NCBI GenBank assembly: GCA_936450465.1
Contig: OW388304.1
Location: forward strand, 13,610,708 to 13,674,707
Origin: Gibbula magus
Taxonomy: Eukaryota; Mollusca; Gastropoda; Trochida; Trochidae
DNA length: 64,000 bases
Reading direction: 5' to 3'
A model generated the notes under the pieces. The model ran no database searches. It saw only the letters and a program-made list of their open reading frames with translations, and had not been told where the DNA came from. Position numbers and translations under genes: made by a program. Shown piece by piece: positions 52,156 through 64,000 of the stretch; positions within the stretch are counted from its first letter, which is position 1; each line of letters starts with the position of its first letter.

Positions 52156-55100
52156 CTGCAATAATAATTAGCATTTTTTAATCAAATTAATATATTAACT
52201 GTTGTAATTCAAGTTTAACTTTTTTTTACCTTTACCTGCCAAAATTCATAGCTCGTTAGAGAAATATACATCTTGGCATAAAGGTATATGAAGAGGCACA
52301 GATGATGAGATTAATGGTCTATTTCAAACATAAACATATTCTAACTTTCTTCTTTTTTTTCTGAATTTTTTCTCCTGTATTAAATTTTGATTTATCACTT
52401 GAAGATCAGAAATATGAGACAAAGCAATAGAACTATTTAAGTGAGTAGGTAACTTCTGCAATATTGCAGCCACAAGCGGTGAGCAGATATTTCAAAGTAA
52501 CACATAAAGATAGCCAATCATAAACATTTATATAATAGGGAAATTTAAATCATATAAAGTCGAGTATGCATCATTAAAGTAATCAACGTAATTAGAATCC
52601 CCACCCAATAAAAAAATTACCTAGTACTAATTTGATCATTACATTATTATATTTTATGATTACGGTTACGATTAAGGTATACAAAACTTCATTAGTGGAT
52701 GAAAACAGTTTTTGATTTCATTTTTTCAACACAAAAACAGAGTATATGAGAACAGCTATTGACCAGTTGAGACAAATTATCCACAATGAACAGAAATTGC
52801 TTTCATTGGCGTAAAGCTCTCTGAAATATCCAGTCTCTTAAGTGGTTCAATATTTATTGAAGAAGTGTCTACTATGGTGATAAACTCTGTTTATTAGGCC
52901 CAACACGACATCGATCGATAGTTTATGCGAGAAAGTGACTGTGAATGAAAATCTGTGTATTCACAAGTTCAATATAGTCTCAGTTTTTATAAATCAGTTT
53001 TATTCTTAACAAAAGGCTTCTTCATTATGCAATAACTGGCATTATAAAACAATGTAAACACAATGGACACGAAAGAAAGAAAGATTCTGACAAACAAGCC
53101 CAAACGACAATCTTCCATCAATTCTAGTCTTTTTACTTTAAGTCAAAATCAAAAACTTTTTATTATTATTTAAAAGCATTCATGTCAAAGTGTAATTCTA
53201 TTCGGACAGAGATGAAGAAAACGCTGATTTCAAAGATAAATTGACACACTACTTGAAGATCGTCTGAATAATATAAGCGATCATTGATCCTGCCTGTTAT
53301 GTATCTGTAGTTGGAAGTCAAACTTTTCCCATGCAAAGATGTTCAATTATTAAAAAGTATCGCACTTCAAATATATCTTGTCCTTCAATCAAGAGAGAAA
53401 CTGATTTTAAAATTATTTAAAGATACAAAACTTACAATTAGTCTCTGAAAAACCTCTGAATTTGTTTATGTAAAACCTCAAGGAAATGGGAATATTTTGT
53501 CAATTAAAATCTAGACTTTTATTTCAGGTGTTTGATGCTTCAGCTCCAGGTTAAGTGACAAATACAAACAGTGAATGAGACAGAGAAAACGTTGGCAAAA
53601 TGAAATACAAATCATATTTAAGATCCACACATCAAGAATTTTTATGAACAAAAGCTTCTTAATTTCTCTTTACGTTGAAATGTATCAAATTCCATTTGAA
53701 TTATCTTAATAATGAGTTGTTGTCATTCAATATAAAGAATGAAATTGATTGTTTCATGATGTAAATTTACAACTATAATTGCCAACATGAAATTTAAAAC
53801 TGAAATTAAACTTTTTATAATTTTTAGTCCTAATGTTTTCAGATAGTGTAAAATTATTACATCGAAAGTTTTGACTGATTTATGACTTCGAGTTTTGAAT
53901 GGATAGACTTCATATTTCACTCATAGCACACATTAAATTAATATTTACTATATCTCTCAGGAATTATCTTGGTTATAAACAAGATACCAGTTAACATGTT
54001 AGCATTAAAAGCCATATGAGAGCTCTAATACATTAATCACTCGCTTCAAAAGCATACAGATGAGCTAAAAAATAGTTCTCATGTTCAAGATAGATCAAAT
54101 CAACACATAACCAAACAACGTTATCTTCAATATCAGAAAACAAAGAGAGCTCCCTGCACTGATAAACAGCCTCCTAACACTGTAATTCTATCAGGGCAAG
54201 GCACTGCAACGAGTTGTTGCATCAACACCTTGCTTCTAAGCGTGGTAACAAGTACTGATATTTTCTCCACATGTAAATCTAGTTCAAGGTGCGATGTATA
54301 TTTGTACAAAGCTTGCGTACTAGCATTTTTAAGAACTCTTCTGCAGCTGAGGTAATAAAAAGCGTCATAAAACACCCGTATTAGTGCCATGTGACTAAGC
54401 AAGCAGGCACATATGGGAGGAAATATGCTTGTAATGATAACATTGGTTATAAAAAATACTTAAAGATAAAAAAGAATAATATGCGAATGAATGTTAGGAA
54501 AACGTTATTGAAACACTGTTCATTCAAGAATGTTTTAAAGTAATACTGAGTCATATAAGAGAGAAACCTTATCAAATCTTGAAATAGTTTTTGTCTTGAA
54601 CTCTTGAAGAATATACCTGTATCATATATTTTTGGAGCCATTAAAATAATAAAAATGCTAATATTCCAAGGATCAAGATGTTCCTATATTCTGGTTTTGT
54701 GAAAAAAATAATTCATATTTCCCTTATTGTACAAAAGTGTCCTATATTCCCTGTATTTTGCACAAGTGACCCATATTCCCTATTAAGTTCCCTGCTATGC
54801 ACAGTAAGTGACCCATATTGAACTGCAGGTGACTAAACAGAATCAAATGAGCCATATTTCCTAGATAGTGCACAGCAAGTACCTATATTCTACTGCAGGT
54901 GCCAATATTCCCTGTATTGCTGCACATTATTCCAAGGACTGTGCACAGCATATGACCTATATTCCCCTGCACCACTACAAACCCAGAGAACCACTACGGC
55001 GGTGCACAGCTGGTGCACTAGATGTTTCCGCACCAACCGGTGCCAACAATAACTTGGCAGGCGAGATGTAAACACTGCAAGTTACGCTGACCTGTCGACT

Positions 55101-58100
55101 TGGAGCTGGCTGATCAAATAAATCATATTTCTTTCAACACACACCAGGTACGATTTCTACTCATCGCAGATCGCTGATTTGTCAGCTTCTTATACTGGTT
55201 TTCAGTCCGTAGTTTTTAAATACTTAATCTTCTGCTTCTGTCCATCCTGCAATATTCTGGAGTCTGGAGTAGTTTATATTTCGTAAGTTGGCAATCCCAA
55301 ATTATTTCCTCTGTTATCGAGTTTGATAACAGTAATTTGGCTACTCAGACTGTTTTGAACTACATGACTAAGCAGCTAAAATGTTATGGGTTAATTAAGT
55401 AACAGCTTCAACCAAAATAAAGTTTCCAGGTAACTGCCATTGGGTAATCGAGAAGGATATTACAATAAAATATATTAGGTCTAAACTGACTGTGAGACAA
55501 CCTAGAAGGAAAATGTTTAATAGGCTTATCTAATCAGAAAGAAATCTTAACCTGGAGGAAATCATGATTGTGAAGATGTTTCAAGGCTGTTTCAATAGCT
55601 ATAACGCAATAGATCACAGTTCTGTTGTCATGTGTTAGACATCAAAACAAGTAGGTACTGTCTATTGAAAAAGTTTAAATAACGGTGATCACACAACACA
55701 ATCAAATTTTCCAGACATCTGCACATGCAATGAATGAATATGCATTACAAAAATCCAATATATTTTCAAATTGTTTCAAGAGCTTTGAGATCACATGCTT
55801 GTAATCAAGTATTTCTAATTCTTCAAACAACTCCCTATTCAGTTACTTAGAAAATAGAGACAGGAAAACCCAAAATATTTTCAAATTGTTACAACTATTC
55901 AAGATCACACAGCGATTATCAAGTGTTCTCCATTCTGAAAACATCTTTAGATGCAATTACTATAGAGAGAGAGAAAACTCAAAATGTTATCAAATTGTTT
56001 CAAAAACTTTATGATCTCATAGCACACGCAATTATTCTCCATTCCCCAAACACCTTCAGATGCAATTAATGAATACAAAGTAAGAAGAAGAAAAAATGAT
56101 TTTAAATGGTTTAACCGACGATCATATTGCAGCAATCGTGTATTCCCCTAATCTTAAAACCTATGCAGATAATTGATGATATTGTGACCGGCTCACATTT
56201 CCTCTTATTGACAGTTTGACAAATGGGTGGTTGTTATACAGGCGGTCTCCAGACAAAACCATTATTGTTGGTAAATGAGACTGGGCAGTGCTTCGTTGTT
56301 CCATTATACAATACAGGCCCATAACAATGAACATAGATATAGTATTACCTATTTATAGTGTCTTTATGAGACAAGCCACTGACATGGTCCTTGGTTTGTC
56401 AAGGCTGCAGTTGAAATTTTCACTAGAGGATAGTTATTTAGATCACAAATCACCATATAAACTGATCCAATTTAATATCATACACATACTAGACCTGATA
56501 GCAAATTTGACAAAAGAAAACTTATTCAAAGGGCAAAATTTTAATCTTCCATGAAAGTTTTAGCTAGCTTGTTGTAGGGGAAATATCAATAGTCAAGAGC
56601 ATTAAAATAGTGCCACTACTGGACTAGAACCCAGTCCCTTTAACAGTTTAACCACAATTCTATCAACACTGTTCCAAGTTAACATGCATGTCCATAACAA
56701 AATATCATGTCACTCCACAGACCCTTCCTATTCCTGGGGGACTTTCAATATATCAAAAGTCAAGAGCATAAAACTGTCTACTAGATCTAGTTCATTAAGG
56801 AGAAGGCAAACATTCAACCACTGTGCCACCAACATTAGGGTTGGTCCACAGCTGGAATCTAGTCCTGTTATTTTAGAAATCAAGCACTGGCATTAAACAA
56901 GAATATGAAAGAGATAGCATTGTTTAATTTGTGCATTGGTTGATTTGATGTAAGGTGAGGTCAGTTGGAGTTAAATGCTGCTTTCAAGAGTATATCGCTT
57001 ATATCACGGCTGCTAGTATTATTGTAGGGAAACTGCTGAATGTTGAGAGGTTACTACGGTTCTCTCTCATTATCACACCCTTCAATATTCTACGGCACCA
57101 CTTAAACCACAGAGTAAACAAAGGTTCAATGATTTCTCATATTCACCATCTGAAGTATCAGTGAAATCACTGTCAAATCTTGTCCTGAAATTTTGTAACT
57201 ATCTGTTCTTTAAATTACAGACGATTCATTTGTTTCACGCGATTGCATGCAGAAATGATTCCACTTTTTCTACCCCTCCGTGCCCTCACTAATGCTGTTC
57301 CATGTTCACATGCATGTCAATCCAAAGTATCAAGCCACTCCCGACTCTGATCCCTAATGTCAAACTGACACTCCACTGCTGCGTGCTGAACTCAATGTTG
57401 TCTGACAACCGTACAAACTCAAAGTAAAATTCCTGTGATGTAATGATGCTTTGATGTCGTACAGCACTGGCCACACCATGGGTCTTACATATATTTAACA
57501 TACATTAAGATATCTTGTTAACTGACTTGATTATCATGATCTAAAGTATTTCAAAGACTAAAATCTAGATAAAAAAAATCATTTATCTCATAATCGCAAT
57601 AAATACTCAATCAGTATCAGTAATCAAATACTGCATGAGTAATGTGAGAGTTTGGTGTTATAGAACGCTATCGAAGTTAAGATCACTGCTTTCACACTTT
57701 ATTTCACATTCACATATTCCAGCAGGAAATGTTATAAAGATCCAGAACTAATCCAATAAAAGTCTTTTCTTGAATGAATTCTAAGTTCCTAACTGTTTTC
57801 ATGATATCTGCAACTCAAAGATATCATTGTCATCAGTAATTTAGCCTAGATTACAGCCAGTTTTCAGAAAATTCCCAAGAGCATTTTGTAGAAAGCGCTT
57901 CTCCTGAATGCGCTCGTCAACCTTGCTTAACTGTCTCATCATCAAACAGAAAGAGATGGAAATATTTTTTTCAATACAACAAAACGATACATTTGGGATT
58001 AAACCAAATTTCTCATGACACAAAGTTGCTGCCTTTAACACGGTAAGTGCCCAACTCTAAACCTTGACATTTTTATCCCTCAAACTCAAAATTGAATGTG

Positions 58101-58536
58101 GATTAGAATCTAAATTTCAGTTAAACAGATTAGAATATCAAAAAGACTAAAAGTTAAAAATCACATGCAGTAAAACAGTACTAAAATCTGCATGGCAGCG
58201 GTATTGTTTTAGCATAAGAACAGTGTATAAGTGATTAAAGTTAAGTTTTGATGATATTTCAGAACTTGAATCCCATCAGAAAAAATAGAAGCCCCCATAA
58301 AAGAAACTAGAATATTTGCTATATCCCACACATTGTTATCCCAAATACCGGTAGATACATCCATAATGCATATTGACCAGCAACTTTTTCTGCCTGCAGC
58401 AGCGAGAGAGTTAACTTTAATAACTCTGGAACTATTCACCTTGACATAGTATCTCCCTTTCAGAATGTATTATTTCCTGAGAAGACAAGGCTAAAATAAT
58501 TAATAACAAGTATATACAAGCAGACAGAGTCGGCCA
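52156..58536. other. 5' intron or upstream region of delta-catenin, no coding exon seen
   Basis: AT-rich unique sequence with a SINE fragment at 56953-57075 and a vague repeat of CCATATTCCCTATT-type phrases at 54700-54970. Short open frames show no domain or usable splice context. It may include the promoter or first exon, but nothing can be fixed. Confidence 0.5.
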
Positions 58537-60411
58537 TATCCCCCGCCTTTGGGAAAATTTATTGAAGAATAGTTGTTGAATAACAGTGACTATGAACCTT
58601 CTCCTTATAGCCTGATGTAGCAGGATGGATGATGATTTGTTGGCTCAGCAGGGCAGGGATGCCACTCCCTGTAAGGTTTGTAACATATCAAAACAACCTT
58701 AGCCCACCCAATATAAGGTTCATTGCAACTGATGGTTATCGTTTGCTGATCAAGATGAAAATAGGTTTTTTAGGTTGTGAGCAAAGCAAAATTTCAGCTC
58801 CTTAGACCAAGTCGTTCTGGAGAAGACAAAATGCGAAAAGTTTACAGACGGACGGATGGATGGACGGACGGATGGATGGACCGACGGACGCCGGACACTG
58901 TGCCATGCCATAAGCTCAAAATACATCCATGGCAGTTTTTTAGTTCTGCTCCGGAAATTAATTATTAAGTTATGTATCCATGGAAATGGTAAAAATTCAA
59001 CAAATTAAATTAAAAATTGTAAAGAAGTTGAAAACCCCAAAAGGCACATCTACACAGGATGATTGTTCCACACACAAAGTTTCGTTGAGCTATGTCTTAT
59101 AGTTTTCGAGTTCTGATCCGGAAACGAAATTCTACGTTACATTTCCATGGAAACGGTAAACAAAAATAACTCGAAGAAGTTGAAAACCCCAAAAGGCACA
59201 TCTACACATGAGGTTTGTTCCACACACCAAGTTTCGTTGAGATATGTCTTATAGTTTTCGAGTTCTGATCCGGAAACGAAATTCTACGTTACATTTCCAT
59301 GGAAACGGTAAACAAAAATAACTCGAAGAAGTTGAAAACCCCAAAAGGCACATCTACACATGAGGTTTGTTCCACACACCAAGTTTCGTTGAGATATGTC
59401 TTATAGTTTTCGAGTTCTGATCCGGAAACGAAATTCTAAGTTACATTTCCATGGAAACGGTAAAAAAAATAACTCGAAGAAGTTGAAAACCCCAAAAGGC
59501 ACATCTACACATGATGATTGTTTCACACACAAAGTTTCGTTGAGATATGTCTTATAGTTTTTGAGTTCTGATCTGGAAACGAAATTCTAAGTTACATTTC
59601 CATGGAAACGGTAAAAACAAATAACTCGAAGAAGTTGAAAACCCCAAAAGGCACATCTACACATGATGATTGTTCCACACACCAAGTTTCGTTGAGATAT
59701 GTCTTATAGTTTTCGAGTTCTGATCCGGAAACGAAATTCTACGTTACATTTCCATGGAAACGTAAACAAAAATAACTCGAAGAAGTTGAAAACCCCAAAA
59801 GGCACATCTACACATGAGGTTTGTTCCACACACCAAGTTTCGTTGAGATATGTCTTATAGTTTTCGAGTTCTGATCCGGAAACGAAATTCTAAGTTACAT
59901 TTCCATGGAAACGGTAAAAAAAAATAACTCGAAGAAGTTGAAAACCCCAAAAGGCACATCTACACATGATGATTGTTTCACACACAAAGTTTCGTTGAGA
60001 TATGTCTTATAGTTTTCGAGTTCTGATCCGGAAACGAAATTCTCAGTACATTTCCATGGAAACGGTAAACAAAAATAACTCGAAGAAGTTGAAAACCCCA
60101 AAACGCACATCTACACATGAGGTTTGTTCCACACACCAAGTTTCGTTGAGATATGTCTTATAGTTTTTGAGTTCTGATCTGGAAACGAAATTCTAAGTTA
60201 CATTTCCATGGAAACGGTAAAAAAAATAACTCGAAGAAGTTGAAAACCCCAAAAGGCACATCTACACATGATGATTGTTCCACACACCAAGTTTCGTTGA
60301 GATATGTCTTATAGTTTTGAAGTTTGAGGCCGGAATGGACGCACAGACGGACAGACGGACGGACGGAGCTCATTTCTATATCCCCCGCCAACTTCGTTGT
60401 GGCGGGGGATA
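58537..60411. mobile_element. Non-autonomous element with hairpin ends, GGAC tract and internal 152-bp array
   Basis: The left end is TATCCCCCGCC (58537-58547). The right end (60379-60411) is a hairpin: ATCCCCCGCC, AACTTCGTTGT, GGCGGGGGAT. Inside are a piece of the 145-bp family (58755-58850), a GGAC/GGAT tract (58850-58890), the 152-bp array and a second GGAC tract (60345-60366). The layout fits Helitron-related or bivalve pearl-type elements (family knowledge). No reading frame. Confidence 0.65.
59020..60325 (+). repeat. 152-bp tandem array, nine units
   Basis: GAAGTTGAAAACCCCAAAA starts units at 59023, 59175, 59327, 59478, 59631, 59782, 59934, 60084 and 60236. Units are 90-98% alike and contain CCACACACCAAGTTTCGTTG and TTTCCATGGAAACGGTAAA. 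Two variants (ATGAGGTTTG or ATGATGATTG) alternate, pointing to multi-unit amplification. Confidence 0.95.
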
Positions 60412-61734
60412 ATTAAAAGTAATTAATCAATCAGAAGGGAAAGAGTTTACTTCCAGAAGTTTATAAAGGGCACAGACATACATGAGTTGCAAGTAAGACA
60501 TGGCATTTTAATTATCACAGTACCTTCAGCCCTATGATTTTATTTCTTTAAGCTGTATATTCAGTTTATCTCGACTTGCTAAAAAACCAAGACTGTCCTA
60601 AAGGCTTTTTTTTCACACAGTTGGGGCAGGACTAGTTTCAGGTCCACAGACACCAGTTACAAGTCCACACTGATGAAGTCTGGATGTATTCTCCTGGAGG
60701 GGAGGAAGGGAGGAGAGGAGAGGAGGTACTCAGATTGCAATCTCAACTCCACACTGCTCTGGGTGCATACACTGGAGCGCAGTTCTCTGTATCTCTAGAT
60801 CTCACATGAATGTTACATGGCATCCTTTACACAAGCATAATTAGCCCTTGACGTTCTGTATCTCTTCCTTTCTAGTTTCGAAATGTTTTTTTCTGGACAC
60901 CCAAATTTTGCTCTCCTATTTATCTATTACGGCTCAGCCTGTCCGTCAAATTCAACAAGTAATCTTAAACACTCAAAAGTAACTATTGGCTAAAACAGTA
61001 TTTCTTCAGCAAATAATCCTAACATGTATATATCAGGGATGCAGAAATCGGTCTATTTGCTGGACATGTCCAATTGTGAATCCAGATTGTCCGAATTGAA
61101 AATAGATCTGTCGGACATTTGAAAAGTCAGTTGACCGATTCAAGAAAATCAAAGGAAAACTAAACAAGTATCAAATAAAGGCAAACCGCCCTGCTTGTGT
61201 CGGTCATATATTCTAATTGTTATGTTTAATAGTATGCAATAAATGAAGAACCAATAGTAATACTTTCTGATACTTTATTCATAAAAATGTTTTTACTTCC
61301 AGGTTTGTCTCTTTGGGTCAAATATGAAATGTCCGACTGGCAAAAATTTGAATCTGCAACCGTGGTATATATATATATATATATTACCCAAGCAAGTGTC
61401 GAATGAATATTACAAAACGAGTGTGTCTTTCCATTAACCAAGCAAAACAACTTGTGCATATAATTTTGGTTGCTAAGCAAAATACACATGTGTACATATG
61501 ATGTATATGACACACTTTCATCACATGAGTATATCAGATTATTGTAACCGGTTCATCACCTTCTCCTACACCTCCGTCACTGTGACCTCAGTCCAACGTC
61601 TAACTCAAACACGCAGCATGTGTCTAATAACAACAAAGGGGCAAGAATAAACACCGCTGTACCCCCAGACAGATTCCATCTCCAGCCCGTGAGTCACACG
61701 CTAGGCTCAGGTATCCTCTCTCACATGCAACTAC
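60412..61734. other. Intergenic/intronic sequence, nothing recognised
   Basis: Contains a TA dinucleotide run at 61364-61384 and an imperfect inverted repeat around TGTCCAATTG/CAATTGGACA-like phrases near 61065-61130. No gene supported. Confidence 0.5.
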
Positions 61735-62165
61735 AAGCACACGCTCACATCATAGCTTTTTCTCCTTACAACCTTTCCTTTTTAAACTCAGGAACATTTC
61801 CTTTTGTAAGCGCTACAATGGTGTGGGTATAATATGGTCTCGATCAGGATCAGGATCGGTTATTCATATCATAGCTTTTTATCCTAACATTTTAATTTTT
61901 AACCTAAGAACATTTCGTTTTGATAGCACTACAATGGTGTGGGTATAATATGGTCTCATTTGGGATCGGTTATCCACATCATAGCTTTTTATCCAAACCT
62001 TTCCATTTTTCAACTGAAGGAACATTTCCTTTTGATAGCACTACAATGGTGTGGGTATAATATGGTCTCATTTGGGATCGGTTATTCACATCATAGCTTT
62101 TTATCTTTACATTCTTTCCTCTTGCAAGCACTGTAAATGTGGGTATAATATGGTCTTGATCGGGA
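61735..62165 (+). repeat. ~115-bp tandem repeat, about 3.5 units
   Basis: GTGTGGGTATAATATGGTCTC recurs at 61821, 61937, 62050 and (shortened) 62138, alternating with CATCATAGCTTTTTATCC and GAACATTTCCTTTTGA blocks. Confidence 0.88.
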
Positions 62166-62667
62166 TCTGCATTACATTACAGAAATAGCGTAAAAGGTAG
62201 ATGATTTTCAGAGGGTTGTATCATGTTTGAAAACAGTTTTTATCTGACATTTCCTAAAGCATGAAGTATTTTGGGCAGATGATAGTCTAAGATGACATCT
62301 GTTATCATAAAGGAATTTGCCCTTTCAAAAGCAGTTTTTATATTGTCTTTCAAGAGTATTATTGAAAGAAATCATTTGTTGTTTTCTTTAAAAAGATTCT
62401 ATTCCGCTTAATGTCTTGTACTTCTTAAATACTAATTTTGATATTTCCTTTGACAAGCACATTGCGAATTTCTCAGATGGAAATGAACAAAAGTGTTTAT
62501 TTTAAAAGGGATTTATGAGATCAGATACATTGTGTTTCAGATATTCTATGCTAATGGAGACATTTCCTTATGCAAAAAGTTGTTTGATCTTTTCTTGGAC
62601 ATATTGTCTTTGATGGTATCTTTTATCATCAAATAATTCATTTTTTGTGTCCGATTTTTTTTTAGAA
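62166..62667. other. AT-rich sequence, nothing recognised
   Basis: Loose similarity between successive CTTTTATCATC... and TTTCCTTTGACAAGCAC phrases, but no clear period and no open frame of note. Confidence 0.4.
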
Positions 62668-64000
62668 ATAAGAACAAAAAATAGAGCCATGGCCTCTGTA
62701 GCTCATCAAGATTTCATTGATTATTATCTAAGGTTGACTATCTAAGTTATATCAAGTAATACATTGTTATCAAGAAAAAAATAGGTTTTTTAGACCATGA
62801 CTCCTGTGACCCAACTTTGGAATCACAGGGTCACCAATCCTACAATTACAATTTCACCTTTCTACAGCTTTACGTACTTAAGATAAAGATGAAAATATTT
62901 GGGTCATGACCCGTGACCTAGATTGGGGTCACAGGGTCACGAAATCTACAATTTAGAATCCCCATTGGCCAAGGAGTCTGCACACAACTTTTCAGCTCTC
63001 TAGACCTTTTGGAACTGGAGAAGAAGATGAAAATAGGTTTTTAAGGATGTGACCCCAGTGACCCCATTTAGGGTCATGGGGTCATAAAATCTACAATTTA
63101 GAATCCCCATTGGCCAAGGAGTCTGCACACAACTTTTCAGCTCTCTAGACTTTTTGGAACTGGAGAAGAAGATGAAAATAGGTTTTTAAGGATGTGACCC
63201 CAGTGACCCCATTTAGGGTCATGGGGTCACAAAATCTACAATTTAGAATCCCCATTGACCAAGGAGTCTGCACACAACTATTCAACTCTCTTGACTTTTT
63301 GGAACTGGAGAAGAAGATGAAAAAAGGTTTTTAAGGATGTGACCCCTGTGACCCCATTTGGGGTCACGGGGTCACGAAATCTACAATTTAGAATCCCCAT
63401 TGGCCAAGGAGTCTGTACACAACTTTTCAGCTCTCTAGACCTTTTGGAACTGGAGAAGAAGATGAAAAATGGGTTTTAAGGATGTGACCCCTGTGACCCC
63501 ATTTGGGGTCAAGGGGTCACAAAATCTACAATTTAGAATCCCCATTGGCCAAGGAGTCTGCACACAACTTTTCAGCTCTCTAGACCTTTTGGAACTGGAG
63601 AAGAAGATGAAAAATGGGTTTTTAAGGATGTGACCCCTGTGACCCCATTTGGGGTCATGGGGTCACGAAATCTCCAATTTAGTATCCCCATTGGCCAAGG
63701 AGTCTGCACACAACTTTTCAGCTCTATTGACCTTTTGGAACCGGAGAAGAAGATGAAAATAGGTTTTTAAGGATGTGACCCCTGTGACCCCATTTGGGGT
63801 CATGGGGTCACAAAATGTACAATTTAGTATCCCCATTGGCCAAGGAGTATGTACACAACTTTTCAGCTCTCTAGACCTTTTGGAACTGGAGAAGAAGATG
63901 TAAATAGGTTTTTAAGGCTGTGACCCCGGTAACCCCATTTGGGGTCATGGGGTCACGAAATCTTCAATTTAGAATCCCCATTGGCCAAGGAGTCTGTACA
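62668..64000 (+). repeat. 145-bp tandem array running off the window end
   Basis: AAGAAGATGA occurs at 63021, 63166, 63311 and then every ~145 bases up to 63890. The unit includes TGTGACCCCTGTGACCCCAT, GGGGTCATGGGGTCAC, CTACAATTTAGAATCCCC and CAAGGAGTCTGCACACAAC. At least eight units plus a divergent left edge (AAAAAATAGAGCCATGGCCT). The element's right end is outside the window. Confidence 0.95.

Noticed and set aside
51873..52181. 102-codon plus-strand frame
   Set aside because: It is antisense to the conserved coiled-coil exon of catenin, which has clear splice sites.
59895..60391. Two similar minus-strand frames (CVDVPFGVFNFFELF)
   Set aside because: Products of the 152-bp tandem units; identical frames recur with each unit and end at random.

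Overview
This is a window of animal nuclear DNA: AT-rich, intron-rich and full of tandem and interspersed repeats. I favour a mollusc. The reasons are dispersed GGAC tetranucleotide tracts, hairpins of the ATCCCCCGCC...GGCGGGGGAT type, SINE-like copies with a GTGAGTGAGTGAG...ACGCCGC head, and a recurring AAGGGAGRTAACTC motif. The assignment rests on family knowledge, not on a search.

Two protein genes are well supported, and they are convergent. On the + strand (1828-11953) lies an ADAR1-type double-stranded-RNA adenosine deaminase. Nine coding exons join with consistent phases into 1053 residues plus stop. In order they encode a Z-alpha winged helix, a second winged helix, one dsRBD split by an intron, and a complete deaminase domain with HAE, PCGDG and a third zinc-ligand Cys. 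The start codon lies on an unseen upstream exon.

On the - strand (52155 down to 15938) lies a delta-catenin/p120-catenin family gene. Twenty-two coding exons join in phase into 1313 residues plus stop, ending in the PDZ ligand DSWV. It has an N-terminal coiled coil, a long Tyr/Asp/Pro-rich linker carrying a 9-residue tandem repeat, a p120-type armadillo domain with its basic loop, and a C-terminal tail. Its first coding exon was not found. The two 3' ends face each other across about 11.95-15.94 kb, where poly(A) signals are visible.

The most unusual structure is a set of tandem repeats built on, or starting at, exon-intron junctions. (1) In the last ADAR intron, a 34-bp unit made of the last 20 coding bases of exon 8 plus the first 14 intron bases is repeated about 65 times, so a 5' splice site is copied dozens of times. 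(2) A 33-bp array of about 14 units begins at the donor of a catenin armadillo exon. (3) A 47-bp duplication carries the donor of another armadillo exon. (4) A ~118-bp array abuts the acceptor of a linker exon. In cases 1-3 the sequence after the true donor runs into an in-frame stop, so use of a downstream copy would truncate the protein.

The ADAR array is also interrupted by a 397-bp inverted-repeat transposon with an exact 8-bp target duplication. It would fold into a long RNA hairpin inside the pre-mRNA of an enzyme that edits such hairpins.

The rest is introns and intergenic DNA with mobile-element debris: SINE copies, a TA-flanked inverted-repeat element, a decayed BED-finger transposase fragment, two foldbacks with hammerhead-like cores, and arrays of 145, 152 and about 115 bp towards the right end. 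From 52.2 to 64 kb I see no coding exon.
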